This document shows positions 44,914 to 54,111 of a DNA stretch of 64,000 nt, piece after piece. Position 1 is the first letter of the stretch. Each line of letters opens with the position of its first letter. The notes under the pieces are model-generated. The model had not been told where the DNA came from. It ran no database searches and worked only from the letters and a program-made list of their open reading frames with translations. Where the stretch lies: assembly GCA_028282905.1 (NCBI GenBank), contig JANQGW010000149.1:1-64000 (forward strand). The letters are read 5' to 3'. A program made the position numbers and the translations under genes. Source of the stretch: Sedimentisphaerales bacterium (GTDB lineage Bacteria; Planctomycetota; Phycisphaerae; Sedimentisphaerales; Anaerohalosphaeraceae).

Positions 44914-45474
44914 TATTTTCCAATATAACTTCTTTATCTCTATATACTTACACTGTCATCCCGAGTGACAGTAAGAAATCTTTATCCCCGTCCGCCGCCG
45001 GCGGCGGTTTCCTCAATTTTGACTTTTTCAATTTGATTTTTACCTTTTATATCGGGCCGTTCAGACCGATACCACTGCAAAGACCACGTAGTTTAGCCCA
45101 AAATCCATACAAGTCAAATAAAAAACCAACTTCCATCGGTATGATGGGGGTAGACAGGTATGGTCTTTTCAAGGTCCGATATTATTGTATTTGGCAAATA
45201 AAACCTTAAATCTCTGTAACGAAAAGCCGTCAGCATTAACTTACTTTAAAAGCGTGACGATAAATGCGAACGGGGTTGAAAATTGTTTACCGATTTTGGA
45301 AAAAATTGAAACAAATTGCCCGGCCGATGCGTCCTAATAGATGAACAAACGCAGTCAATACATGGGGGACTGGCAGTACCGTCATCGGGAGCGATGGCAA
45401 GAGATGAGGTAACAGTGAGTGTGCGCACCCGGTGTGCGCCCGAACAGAATGGAGCGGAAAACTGAGGTGAAAAA
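44914..45474. other. 561-base intergenic region with repeat and structured leader
   Basis: This holds a GTCATCCCGAGTGACAG half-palindrome near 44953, a GC-rich CCGCCGCCGGCGGCGG palindrome near 44991, and the ETF promoter. The last 150 bases before the 45475 gene are G-rich and form short hairpins: CATCG with CGATG near 45382-45395, and GCGCAC with GTGCGC near 45424-45440. It could be a long leader of the membrane protein gene. I see no known riboswitch. Confidence 0.4.
45090..45117 (-). promoter_or_regulatory. Candidate promoter of the etfB-etfA-ACAD operon
   Basis: On the minus strand TTGACT (45112-45117) and TAAACT (45090-45095) are 16 bases apart. The leader to etfB would be about 190 bases. 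The -10 hexamer is one step from consensus at two positions. Confidence 0.42.
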
Positions 45475-45822
45475 ATGATCAAAGAGACAATCATACAGGC
45501 CAGGCAGATAAAGCTTTTTTTTGAATCACATACGGTGCTCAAGGTACTGGTGCTTGCAGCCCTGCTGTTTGACACGGTCAGTACGGTCTATTTTATGCGG
45601 CGGGACGGAATTGCGTTTGAACTGCACCCCATCGTGCGGCATTCGGCGATGCTGTGGGGGCCTGTGCTGGGAACATTTTTGTCGGCGTTCGTGTTTAAGG
45701 CGGTGACCAGTTTTCTGCTGGAAGCGTTTTACCTGAGAGGCTACGCGGTCTATATGTACCTCAGCATGATCTGCACCTCAACCTTCGCCGGATTCTACAA
45801 TTTTTTCACCACCGCGGCCTAA
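45475..45822 (+). CDS. Small integral membrane protein
   Basis: 115 residues with three or four hydrophobic helices (VLKVLVLAALLFDTVSTVYF, then AMLWGPVLGTFLSAFVFKAV and YAVYMYLSMICTSTFAGFY). An FDTVSTVYFMRRDG segment with an Asp in the first helix, and a conserved-looking ELHPIVRH loop, recall DUF5658-type membrane proteins. TGAGGTGAAAAA gives a ribosome site. It stands alone, so the role is open; a lipid or transport function is only possible. Confidence 0.68.
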   Translation: MIKETIIQARQIKLFFESHTVLKVLVLAALLFDTVSTVYFMRRDGIAFELHPIVRHSAMLWGPVLGTFLSAFVFKAVTSFLLEAFYLRGYAVYMYLSMICTSTFAGFYNFFTTAA

Positions 45823-45857
45823 TGATTAACAGCCAAAAGAATATCCGAGCTATTCAT

Positions 45858-46196
45858 TTATTGTACTGAATTTATACGTTTGAGTGCTTCTTTGCAAACA
45901 TAAGCGACAGCGTTGTTATACTCAGAGGTACTTTTGTCAGAAAGTGAACCTGAGACAAAATCTATAACATTATCAAGATCATCACCTTCCAGTAATTGAT
46001 ATTGAGCCGCAGTAATACGGTGTATCAGTTCATTAAAAAACCTCAAAAGTTCTCCGTTCGCGACTTCCGTTGTACCGGCTACATATGTCCCTCTGGCAAC
46101 AATAGTAAGGCCATGGGCAATATCTGCGATTAGTAAATGTAATTCATCCTTACTAAACAATAACAACTCTTCCCTCAAAGTCTCTTGATCCATCAT
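45858..46196 (-). CDS. Small acidic cytoplasmic protein of unknown function
   Basis: 112 residues, rich in Leu, Glu and Asp (REELLLFSKDELHLLIADIA, then HGLTIVARGTYVAG, and EGDDLDNVIDFVSG). Predicted all-helical, no signal peptide. An AAAAGGGGATTG sequence precedes the double ATG at the start. It sits convergent to the membrane protein gene with 35 bases between the stops. No family recognised. Confidence 0.62.
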   Translation of the reverse strand: MMDQETLREELLLFSKDELHLLIADIAHGLTIVARGTYVAGTTEVANGELLRFFNELIHRITAAQYQLLEGDDLDNVIDFVSGSLSDKSTSEYNNAVAYVCKEALKRINSVQ

Positions 46197-46320
46197 TTAT
46201 CAATCCCCTTTTAATAGATACAAAAGTTAGCAAATTATTGCGTAAGATTCTATTTTTGAAAAATGAAATAATCCAGCGTCCTCCCGCTTTTAAAACCAAT
46301 AATAACATCGCTCAGATTCC

Positions 46321-46356
46321 AAAAAAGGCAGGTCGCTTTGATTGCGGCCTGCCTTT
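46321..46356 (-). terminator. Rho-independent terminator of accBC
   Basis: AAAGGCAGGTCGC (46324-46336) pairs with GCGGCCTGCCTTT (46344-46356) across seven bases, with one G-U. On the minus strand it runs into T6, 25 bases after the accC stop. Confidence 0.88.
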
Positions 46357-46381
46357 TGGTACTTATGATTGTTGGGACGTT

Positions 46382-47722
46382 TTACCCCATGTGGCGTTCG
46401 ATGAAACTGGTGTCGATCTGACTTTTGACGAACAGGTTGTGTGAGAGGATCGCCTGATGGCCTGGAATCGTGGTTTTGATCGGGCCGATCTTGAACTCAC
46501 GCAGTGCCCGCTGCATGGTGGCAATCGCTTCTTCCCGCGTCGGCTGATGGACGATCAGCTTGGCAATCATCGAATCATAATGCGGCGAAACCACCGCGTC
46601 CTGATAGATATGGGTCTCAACCCGTACGCCGAGGCCGCCGGGAACAACAAATTTCTTGACCGGGCCGGGACACGGTGCATAATCGCGGTCCGGGTCTTCG
46701 GCATTAATGCGGCACTCAATTGCGACACCGGTGTGCTTGATGTCACGCTGGCGAAGATCCAGTGTTTCACCGGCAGCAACCTTAATCTGCCACTTGATCA
46801 AGTCCTGGCCAGTCACCAACTCGGAAACCGGGTGCTCAACCTGGATACGGGTATTGACTTCAATAAAGTAAAAGTTTTTGTCCTTGTCCAGCAGGAACTC
46901 CACGGTCGCGGCGCTGTAATAATTAGCCTCTTTAATCAGCCGCAGGGCCGATTTGCAAAGCTCGTCGCGAGTCTTCTCGTCCAAGACCGGGCACGGCGAT
47001 TCTTCGATGAGTTTCTGGTGACGCCGCTGGACGGTACAGTCACGTTCGTAGAAGTGAATGGCATTGCCGCTTTTGTCGGCCATGATCTGCACTTCCACGT
47101 GACGCGGCTCGACGATGAATTTTTCGATGTACATCTTCCCGTCGCCGAATGCTGCTTCGGCCTCGGAACGAGCCGCAACAAAGGCGGTATGCAGACTGAT
47201 ATCATTATGGGCAACACGCATGCCGCGTCCGCCGCCGCCGGCAGCCGCCTTGATCATCACGGGATAGCCGATCTTGTTGGCAATTTTAGCCGCTTCCTTT
47301 TCGTCGGCAATTTCCCCCTCGGAGCCGGGCACAACCGGCACGCGGGCCTTCTTGGCCAGTTCGCGGGCAGCAACCTTGTCGCCAAGCTGCCGCATGGATT
47401 CGGGGGCCGGGCCGATAAAGGTCATGCCGCACTCGTTGCAGATTTCCGCAAAGTGGGCGTTTTCGGCCAGAAAACCGTAACCGGGGTGAATCGCGTCAAC
47501 ATCGGCGATTTCCGCGGCACTGATAATCGAAGGAATATTCAGGTAGCTTTTTGCGGGCACAGGCGGCCCGATACAAATCGCCTCGTCGGCAATGTCCAGA
47601 TAGGAGGCGTCTTTATCCGCTTCGGAATAAACCGCGACCGCCTCGACACCCATCTCCTGACAGGCCCGAATGATCCGCAGTGCGATTTCTCCGCGATTGG
47701 CAATCAATACTCTTGAAAACAT
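46382..47722 (-). CDS. accC: Acetyl-CoA carboxylase, biotin carboxylase subunit
   Basis: 446 residues of standard biotin carboxylase. [20 protein letters not shown] opens the N-terminal domain, and [13 protein letters not shown] is the ATP-grasp glycine loop. [19 protein letters not shown] and [20 protein letters not shown] carry the catalytic Glu, Asn and Arg. It carboxylates the biotin on AccB in the first step of fatty-acid synthesis. AGGA lies before the ATG, and accB is 146 bases upstream on the same strand, so the pair is one operon. accA/accD are not in the window. Confidence 0.97.
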   Translation of the reverse strand: MFSRVLIANRGEIALRIIRACQEMGVEAVAVYSEADKDASYLDIADEAICIGPPVPAKSYLNIPSIISAAEIADVDAIHPGYGFLAENAHFAEICNECGMTFIGPAPESMRQLGDKVAARELAKKARVPVVPGSEGEIADEKEAAKIANKIGYPVMIKAAAGGGGRGMRVAHNDISLHTAFVAARSEAEAAFGDGKMYIEKFIVEPRHVEVQIMADKSGNAIHFYERDCTVQRRHQKLIEESPCPVLDEKTRDELCKSALRLIKEANYYSAATVEFLLDKDKNFYFIEVNTRIQVEHPVSELVTGQDLIKWQIKVAAGETLDLRQRDIKHTGVAIECRINAEDPDRDYAPCPGPVKKFVVPGGLGVRVETHIYQDAVVSPHYDSMIAKLIVHQPTREEAIATMQRALREFKIGPIKTTIPGHQAILSHNLFVKSQIDTSFIERHMG

Positions 47723-47868
47723 AATAATCCTGAAATTATCTTAACAAAATGCAAATATCAAAATTCAAAAAGCAAAATTGAGGAAAACCGCCTTTGGCGG
47801 TTGCTGTTTAAATGGATTCCTCGGCTTCATTCGGAATGACGACTTTCATTCACGGAAACGATGTTGAC

Positions 47869-48318
47869 TTATTGGATTTTGAACAGGGCCTGGCCAAACT
47901 CAATGGCTTCGCCGTCTTTGCAGCATATCTCGGCAATCGTGCCGGACTTTTCAGCCTTAATTTCATTCATGACCTTCATGGCCTCGATGATGCAGACAAC
48001 CGTTTCGGGGGTAACCTTGTCGCCAACCTTAACGTAGGCTTCGGCGTCAGGGCTGGGGGCCTGATAGAACGTACCGACGATGGGCGAATCGATGGTTTCG
48101 AGTCCGTCATCCGCGGGCGCGGGGGCACCTGCGGCAGGCGCTGCGGGTGCGGCAGCAGCCGGAGCCGGAGCAGCCGCCATCGGTACCTGCTGCATCACGG
48201 GAGCAGCCGAACCGGGGCCTTTCAGGTGAATCTTGGAGTCGCCGTCTTCTACTTCCACCTCAATGAGGTCGTTTTCTTTCATCAATTCTATCAGTTCTTT
48301 AACTTTTTTCAGGTCCAT
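47869..48318 (-). CDS. accB: Acetyl-CoA carboxylase, biotin carboxyl carrier protein
   Basis: 149 residues. An N-terminal helix (MDLKKVKELIELMKENDLIE) and an Ala/Pro-rich linker (residues 38-70) lead to the biotinyl domain, with biotin Lys115 in IIEAMKVMNEIKAEKSG. The preceding SPIVGTFYQAPSPDAEAYVK segment and the C-terminal IEFGQALFKI are typical. It precedes accC in the usual accB-accC order. A promoter lies at 48488-48515, and a possible attenuator in the leader. Confidence 0.97.
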   Translation of the reverse strand: MDLKKVKELIELMKENDLIEVEVEDGDSKIHLKGPGSAAPVMQQVPMAAAPAPAAAAPAAPAAGAPAPADDGLETIDSPIVGTFYQAPSPDAEAYVKVGDKVTPETVVCIIEAMKVMNEIKAEKSGTIAEICCKDGEAIEFGQALFKIQ

Positions 48319-48410
48319 AAGCTTGGTTTCCGAAATTGTCTAAAAATCCTTTTTTTTCGCACACTTTTGGCGTTTTCCACCGCCGCACCCTCCGCCGAAT
48401 GCGGCTTTCA

Positions 48411-48452
48411 TCTAAAAAATCCCAAACGGTTGGGCTGTTATGGGCCAACCGT
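48411..48452 (-). promoter_or_regulatory. Leader hairpin, possible attenuator of accBC
   Basis: ACGGTTGG (48445-48452 on the minus strand) pairs with CCAACCGT (48426-48433) around 11 bases, and TTTTTT (48414-48419) comes six bases later. It lies between the accB promoter and the start, so early termination could regulate the operon. The gap before the T-run is longer than usual. Confidence 0.35.
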
Positions 48453-48487
48453 CTATACCACTACCCTCTCAAAGGGGATTAGCGGGT

Positions 48488-48515
48488 AGTATAGTCGTCT
48501 GTTAAGAAATTGCAA
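48488..48515 (-). promoter_or_regulatory. Promoter of accBC
   Basis: On the minus strand TTGCAA (48510-48515) and TATACT (48488-48493) are 16 bases apart. Predicted start near 48481, giving a 160-base leader. Confidence 0.6.
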
Positions 48516-48617
48516 GTTTTTTCATAGACGACCAGACCGACAGCCAATCTATTGTATTTCGACTGTTTTAGGCATTTTCCTGAAAAACGGGCATATTTCA
48601 TTGTATTTTGTTGGATT

Positions 48618-48646
48618 TTGCTGATAATTTTCGCTTTTTTTATAAT
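48618..48646 (+). promoter_or_regulatory. Promoter of the methionine/one-carbon operon
   Basis: TTGCTG (48618-48623) and TATAAT (48641-48646) are 17 bases apart, with the predicted start about 55 bases before the ATG at 48708. The divergent accBC promoter lies about 130 bases away. Confidence 0.62.
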
Positions 48647-48707
48647 TTGTCCTTAGAATGAACAAACTGCCATTAAATCAATAGTAACTCCAAAGGATCG
48701 AAAAAGG

Positions 48708-50567
48708 ATGGATCAAACAGAATTTATAAATCGTTTACAGCAAGGGATTGTCGTCGGTGACGGTGCGATGGGCACGATGCTCTACAGTCACGGTGCGTTT
48801 TTGAATACGTGCTTTGATGAACTGTGTCTGACTCGGCCGGACCTAATTGCCGGCATTCACGCTGAATATGTCGCAACCGGCTGCGATTTTATCGAAACCA
48901 ACAGTTTTGGCGCCAACCGCTTTAAGCTGGCACATTTTGGACTGGCCGACAAGGTCGAGGCGATTAATACCGCGGCGGCTGAGATTGCCAAAAAAGCCGC
49001 CGGCGATACGGTACTGGTAGCCGGATCGGTTGGGCCGACGGGCACCAACAACCCCAACCCTGATGATGAGTTGGCGGCTTCACTTGCGGAAGCTTTCTGC
49101 GAGCAAACCAAAGCCCTGGCGGATTCCGGCGTGGATTTTTTGCTGCTTGAAACGTTTACCAGTACCGCAGAACTGCGTATCGCCGTGGACGCAGCGGCAG
49201 AAACCGCCCTTCCGATTATCGCCCAGATGACCTGCAATGATCAGTTGGAAACATTTTTCGGTACACCGATTGAAAAAGCGATTGCCGAAATCGCATCGAT
49301 GGACACCGTGGTCGCAGTGGGTCTGAATTGTTCACTCGGGCCATCGGATATGCTGGAAGGATTGAAACGTATTCGACAGGTCACTGATAAGCCGATTTCC
49401 ATTCAGCCGAACGCGGGACTACCGCGGCGGGTGGAAGGCCGGACACTGTATATGTGTACGCCGGAATATATGGCCGAGTATGCCAAACGGTTTTTCGAGA
49501 ATGGCGGCGCAATCATCGGTGGCTGCTGCGGGACGACACCGTCGCACATCAAAGAAATTATCAAGACCGTTCGCCCGCTGGCCAAGGCCATGACGGCGCG
49601 ACCGGCGGCGGTCCAGATCTCGGTCAAAGAAGAAGCTCCGGCCGGTATGGAGCCGGTGATCTTAAAAGACAAAAGCAGTTTCGGAGCCAAGCTGGCCGCC
49701 GGAGAACCGGTCGCCTGTATAGAGTTGACGCCACCGCGCGGAGTCGATGCCAACAAGGTCATTGACAGTGCCAGGCTATGCAAAGAATATGGGATTGACG
49801 CGATTAATATTCCGGATGGGCCGCGGGCCAGTGCCCGGCTGTCGCCGCTGGTGACGGCACTGAAAATTGAACAGGCCGCCGACATTGAAACGATTTTGCA
49901 TATCTGCTGTCGGGACAAAAACCTGATCGGCCTGCAGTCGGACCTGCTGGGCATTCACGCAATGGGTCTGAGGAATGTGTTGCTGATAACCGGCGACCCG
50001 CCGAAACTGGGCGAATACCCGGACGCAACGGGCGTCTTTGACTTGGATTCGGTGGCGCTGACCAAAGTGGTTGACGGCCTGAACCGCGGGCTGGATATTG
50101 CCCGTAACGAATTGCCGCAGCAGTTGTCGCTGACTGTTGGCGTCGGCGCCAATCCTGTCGCTTCCGAGCTTCATCGGGAGATTGAACGGTTTAAACTCAA
50201 GGCACAGGCCGGGGCCGAATACGCGATTACTCAGCCGGTGTTTGATACGGAGATGTTTTTTGAATTTGCCGAAGCAAACGCCGACTGCAAACTGCCGTTT
50301 ATCGCGGGTATCTGGCCGTTTACGAGCTACAAAAACGCCGAGTTCATGGCCAACGAGGTGCCGGGCGTTGTGGTACCGAAAACGCTCCTGAAGCGGATGA
50401 GCAAGGCAACCACCCGCGAGGACGGGCGTAAGATTGGCATTGAGATTGCCCGCGAGATGATTGAAACGCTAATGCCGCATGTGGCTGGCTTTGCCGTCAG
50501 TGCACCGTTTGGCAATGTGAAGATTGCGTTGGCGGCATTGGGCAAACTGGGCATCGAAGAATTATAA
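48708..50567 (+). CDS. Bifunctional homocysteine S-methyltransferase / 5,10-methylene-THF reductase
   Basis: 619 residues. Residues 1-290 are a homocysteine methyltransferase barrel: VVGDGAMGTMLYSHGAFLN, a Cys in GLNCSLGPSD, and GGCCGTTPSHI with the Zn-binding Cys pair. Residues about 320-619 form a MetF-like domain: VACIELTPPRGVDANKVIDS, LLITGDPPKLGEYPDATGVF, ANPVASELHREIERFKLKAQ and QPVFDTEMFFEFAEAN, for FAD and folate. Such fusions (YitJ type) turn methylene-THF into methyl-THF and can pass the methyl on. The gene heads an operon with the split MetH and has a good promoter. Confidence 0.92.
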   Translation: MDQTEFINRLQQGIVVGDGAMGTMLYSHGAFLNTCFDELCLTRPDLIAGIHAEYVATGCDFIETNSFGANRFKLAHFGLADKVEAINTAAAEIAKKAAGDTVLVAGSVGPTGTNNPNPDDELAASLAEAFCEQTKALADSGVDFLLLETFTSTAELRIAVDAAAETALPIIAQMTCNDQLETFFGTPIEKAIAEIASMDTVVAVGLNCSLGPSDMLEGLKRIRQVTDKPISIQPNAGLPRRVEGRTLYMCTPEYMAEYAKRFFENGGAIIGGCCGTTPSHIKEIIKTVRPLAKAMTARPAAVQISVKEEAPAGMEPVILKDKSSFGAKLAAGEPVACIELTPPRGVDANKVIDSARLCKEYGIDAINIPDGPRASARLSPLVTALKIEQAADIETILHICCRDKNLIGLQSDLLGIHAMGLRNVLLITGDPPKLGEYPDATGVFDLDSVALTKVVDGLNRGLDIARNELPQQLSLTVGVGANPVASELHREIERFKLKAQAGAEYAITQPVFDTEMFFEFAEANADCKLPFIAGIWPFTSYKNAEFMANEVPGVVVPKTLLKRMSKATTREDGRKIGIEIAREMIETLMPHVAGFAVSAPFGNVKIALAALGKLGIEEL

Positions 50568-50581
50568 CGGGAGAGAAGCTA

Positions 50582-51505
50582 TTGGGATTTTGTGATCATA
50601 ACATCTTGATCTTTGACGGCGCCTGCGGGACGAATCTTCAAACGATGGAGATTCCGGAGTCGGCGTGGGACGGACATAAAGGTTGTAATGAATACTTGAA
50701 CCTGTCGTCGCCGGAAACGATTGTACAATTGCATTCGTCATTTGTCGAGGCCGGGGCGATGGTGCTGGAAACTAATACTTTTGGCGCGTCTTCGATTGTG
50801 CTGGCCGAATACGGGTTGGAAAGCCGGGTCGAGGCGATTAATACCGCCGCGGTGCAAAATGCTCGCAAGGCGATTGGCAGCCGGGAAAATGTGTATATCG
50901 CCGGGTCGGTCGGGCCGGGCACAAAACTGCCGAGCTTGGGGCATATCCCGATCGATACACTGGCAGCCTCACTGGCTGAGCAGATACAAGTATTGATTAC
51001 TGCGGGAGTTGATGCACTGATCATCGAAACCTGTCAGGATTTGCTGCAGGTTAAGACCGCAATCATTACGGCAAAAGAAACGCTGGACGAACTTGGCAGA
51101 GACCTGCCAATTCTTCTGTCGGTGACGATTGAGCGGCAGGGCACCATGCTGGTCGGTACTGATATTGCCGCAGTGGTGGCGACCGTAGAGCCATTCGGGC
51201 TGTTTTCGCTGGGTTTGAACTGTGCCACCGGGCCGGCGGATATGGAATCGCATATTCGCTATCTGAGTCGGCAATGGCCGGGGCGAATTTCGTGTATTCC
51301 CAATCAGGGCCTGCCGGAGATTATTGATGGTGAAACAGTCTATCCGCTCAAACCAGCTGACTATGCAAATCACATGAAGCATTTCATTGAGAACGAAGGC
51401 GTCAGCATTGTCGGCGGCTGCTGCGGCACAACGCCGGAGCATATTCGTCAACTGGCCCAGGTCGCTGCGACAATTCGACCGGCGGAAAGGCAGGTGGAAG
51501 CATGA
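50582..51505 (+). CDS. Methionine synthase, homocysteine-binding part (split MetH, N-terminal domain)
   Basis: 307 residues equal to the first domain of cobalamin-dependent MetH: LIFDGACGTNLQTMEIPESA, the ETNTFGAS loop, LSLTVTIERQGTML-like SVTIERQGTMLVGTDIAAV, GLNCATGPADM and GGCCGTTPEHIRQL with the Zn-ligand Cys. The initiator is TTG at 50582; GGGAGAGAAGCTA precedes it and no ATG or GTG fits. It ends by a four-base ATGA overlap with the next gene, which carries the remaining MetH domains. Together they should reconstitute methionine synthase in trans. Confidence 0.9.
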   Translation: MGFCDHNILIFDGACGTNLQTMEIPESAWDGHKGCNEYLNLSSPETIVQLHSSFVEAGAMVLETNTFGASSIVLAEYGLESRVEAINTAAVQNARKAIGSRENVYIAGSVGPGTKLPSLGHIPIDTLAASLAEQIQVLITAGVDALIIETCQDLLQVKTAIITAKETLDELGRDLPILLSVTIERQGTMLVGTDIAAVVATVEPFGLFSLGLNCATGPADMESHIRYLSRQWPGRISCIPNQGLPEIIDGETVYPLKPADYANHMKHFIENEGVSIVGGCCGTTPEHIRQLAQVAATIRPAERQVEA

Positions 51506-53949
51506 AGGCGTCTGTTTCTTCTCTGTACCAAGCCGTTGAACTGAGCCAGCCGATACCGCCGCTGCTGATCGGCGAACGATGTAACACCAACGGCTCGAAG
51601 AAGTTTCGCGAAATGCTTCTGGCCGATGATTTTGACGGCTGCCTGCAGGTAGCACTCGACCAGGAAGCTAAGGGCGCACAAGTGTTGGATATCTGCACCG
51701 CGTATGCGGGCCGGGATGAGAAGGCGGACTTGAAACGCTTTTTCACAATGCTGATCGGTTCCGTGAAATTGCCGCTGATGATTGATTCGACGCAGCCGGA
51801 TTGTATCGCCGAGATTCTAAAAATCTATCCAGGCCGGTGCATTATTAACTCGATCAATCTCGAAGATGGCGGGGCCAATCTGCACAAGGTCTGCACGCTG
51901 GCGAAAAAATACGGCGCCGCGGTTGTAGCACTGACGATCAACAAAGCGGGCATGGCAATGACCACGGCTGAAAAAGTCGAAACTGCTCAGCAGATTTACG
52001 ACTTGGCCGTTGGCGAGCATGGCCTGCGACCGCAGGACTTGCTGTTTGACCCGCTGACGTTTACCATCGGCTCCGGCGACGAAAGCCTCCATGACGCGGC
52101 CATTCAGACGCTGAATGCCATTACACAGATCAAAAAGCAGATGCCCGGCGTACGGACGCTGCTGGGCGTCAGCAATATTTCTTTCGGTCTGCGTCCGGCG
52201 GCGCGGAAAGTCCTGAACTCGGTCTTTCTGCACGAAGCCGTCGAAGCGGGGCTGGACGCGGCCATTGTCGATACGGCCAAGGTGATTCCGCTGGCACAGA
52301 TCGCCAACGAAGACCGCGACGTATGCTCGGACCTGATTTATAATCGTCAAAAAAACGCAGATAAAAACGCCCTGATGGCGTTTATCGACTATTTTGAGGA
52401 AAAAGGCGACACCGACGATCAGGACGAGTCGCAGCAGGACATTGCCGCGGAAAAACTGCTCGGTCAGATGGTGCTCAAGAGCAATAAGGACGGACTGGAC
52501 GATGTGCTGACAATTTTGCTGGGCCGGTATAAGCCGCTGGATATTATCAATACTTTGCTGGTGCCGGCGATGCGGTATGTGGGCGAACTGTTCGGCAAGG
52601 GTGAGATCCTGCTGCCATTTGTTTTGCAGTCGGCCGAGGTGATGAAGAAGGCAGTGGCCTTTCTGGAACCCTTTATGGATAAGGCCGATGCTTCGGACAA
52701 GCTGAAAGTGCTGCTGGCGACGGTTCAGGGCGATGTGCATGACATCGGCAAAAATCTGGTCGATATCATTCTGACCAATAACGGCTACAAGGTTTATAAT
52801 ATCGGCATCAAGGTGCCGGCTGAGACGATCATCGAAAAGGCGAAGGAATACGATGTCGATATCATCGGCCTGTCGGGCCTGCTGGTTAAGTCGGCGATTG
52901 TGATGCAGGACAGTATGCCGCAATATAAAGAAGCCGGACTGAAAACGCCGATTCTGCTGGGCGGAGCGGCTCTGACACCAAAGTTTGTCGCCGAAAGCTG
53001 TGTCCCTGGCCATGCCGAGCCGGTGGTTTATTGTGCGGACGCGTTCGCGGGGCTGAAGGCCGTGCGGGAGTTTGAACAGGGGAAATTAGAACCGACTGTA
53101 TTTGAGACAAAAACGCCCGCAACCGCTCGCAAGACAACTAAAAATGTTGAAATCGATACCAATGTGCCGGTGCCTCAGACGCCCTTCTTGGGCAAACGTA
53201 TCGTTACCGATGTTGACCCGACTGCACTGTATGGATACGTTAATGAGCAGGCACTGTTCCGCGGGCGATGGGGGTATCGCCGGGGTAAGATGACTGCCGA
53301 AGAATACGCAATGCTGACTAAAGATACCGTGATACCGATTTATGAAAAGCTCAAAGAACGCGGCATTACAGAAAACCTAATTCAACCCAAGGTGACTTAC
53401 GGCTATTTCAAATGCCACAGCAAAGACGAGTCTGTCTATGTACAGGACGGCGAGACGACTTATGAATTCGCTTTCCCGCGGCAGGAATTTGCCCCAAATT
53501 TATGTATTGCAGATTTCTTTAAACCGGAAACCAACGGCGGCGACGTGGCAGGCTTTTTCGTGGTGACGATTGGCGAAAAAATCGGGCAAATCGCCAAAGA
53601 GTTGTTTGAAAAAGACGCTTACCATGACTACCTGATGCTGCACGGGTTTGGCGTGGAGGTCACCGATGCGCTGGCCGAGTACTGGCATGAACAGATGCGG
53701 ATCGAAATGGGCATCAGTGCCCAGCGGCCGGATGATGTCACCGGGTTTGTGACCCAGCAGTACCAGGGCAGCCGCTACGGATTCGGTTATCCGGCGTGCC
53801 CGGACCTGGGGGCGCATGAGCATGTATTTAAGCTGCTCGATCCCGAAGACATCGGTGTGACATTAACCGAAAACATGGAGATGGTACCCGAGCAGACGAC
53901 ATCAGCCATCGTGGCCCATCATCCGCAGGCGAAGTACTTTGCGGTGTAA
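51502..53949 (+). CDS. metH: Methionine synthase, folate-, cobalamin- and activation-domain part (split MetH)
   Basis: 815 residues with the MetH order minus domain one. The pterin-binding domain comes first (PLLIGERCNTNGSKKFREML, MIDSTQPDC, NSINLEDG). The four-helix cap and cobalamin-binding domain follow, with the B12 lower ligand His413 in GDVHDIGKNLVDI and the VKVPAETII segment; LSGLLVKSAIVMQ is the loop that cradles B12. The last 230 residues are the reactivation domain (FFKPETNGGDVAGFFVVTIG, RIEMGI, YQGSRYGFGYPACPDL), which binds S-adenosylmethionine. Starting with ATG inside the last codons of the preceding gene implies translational coupling. Confidence 0.95.
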   Translation: MKASVSSLYQAVELSQPIPPLLIGERCNTNGSKKFREMLLADDFDGCLQVALDQEAKGAQVLDICTAYAGRDEKADLKRFFTMLIGSVKLPLMIDSTQPDCIAEILKIYPGRCIINSINLEDGGANLHKVCTLAKKYGAAVVALTINKAGMAMTTAEKVETAQQIYDLAVGEHGLRPQDLLFDPLTFTIGSGDESLHDAAIQTLNAITQIKKQMPGVRTLLGVSNISFGLRPAARKVLNSVFLHEAVEAGLDAAIVDTAKVIPLAQIANEDRDVCSDLIYNRQKNADKNALMAFIDYFEEKGDTDDQDESQQDIAAEKLLGQMVLKSNKDGLDDVLTILLGRYKPLDIINTLLVPAMRYVGELFGKGEILLPFVLQSAEVMKKAVAFLEPFMDKADASDKLKVLLATVQGDVHDIGKNLVDIILTNNGYKVYNIGIKVPAETIIEKAKEYDVDIIGLSGLLVKSAIVMQDSMPQYKEAGLKTPILLGGAALTPKFVAESCVPGHAEPVVYCADAFAGLKAVREFEQGKLEPTVFETKTPATARKTTKNVEIDTNVPVPQTPFLGKRIVTDVDPTALYGYVNEQALFRGRWGYRRGKMTAEEYAMLTKDTVIPIYEKLKERGITENLIQPKVTYGYFKCHSKDESVYVQDGETTYEFAFPRQEFAPNLCIADFFKPETNGGDVAGFFVVTIGEKIGQIAKELFEKDAYHDYLMLHGFGVEVTDALAEYWHEQMRIEMGISAQRPDDVTGFVTQQYQGSRYGFGYPACPDLGAHEHVFKLLDPEDIGVTLTENMEMVPEQTTSAIVAHHPQAKYFAV

Positions 53950-53953
53950 GGCG

Positions 53954-54079
53954 AACCACGGATGGACACTGATGAACACGAATATTAGTAATCGCAGATT
54001 AAAACCATGAAGAACATGAAGGTATTGAAGAAAGAATATTCATGTTTTTCTTCGTGTTCTTCGTGAACTTCGTGGTAAT
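53954..54079. repeat. CCACGGATGGACACT and CATGAAG-type intergenic repeats
   Basis: First comes AACCACGGATGGACACTGAT with GAACACGAAT, the phrase also present at 55977-56056. The CATGAAGAACATGAAGG nonamer hairpin follows, with diverged inverted units (CTTCGTGTTC, CTTCGTGAAC, TTCGTGG). The two families thus sit side by side between metH and the rubredoxin gene. Confidence 0.65.
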
Positions 54080-54111
54080 TTAAAACGACAACTGTTCAGC
54101 AAGAGGAAAAT

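Noticed and set aside
48453-48707. Cobalamin or S-adenosylmethionine riboswitch before the methionine operon
   Set aside because: Only about 60 bases separate the predicted start from the ATG, too short for either element, and the characteristic motifs are missing.
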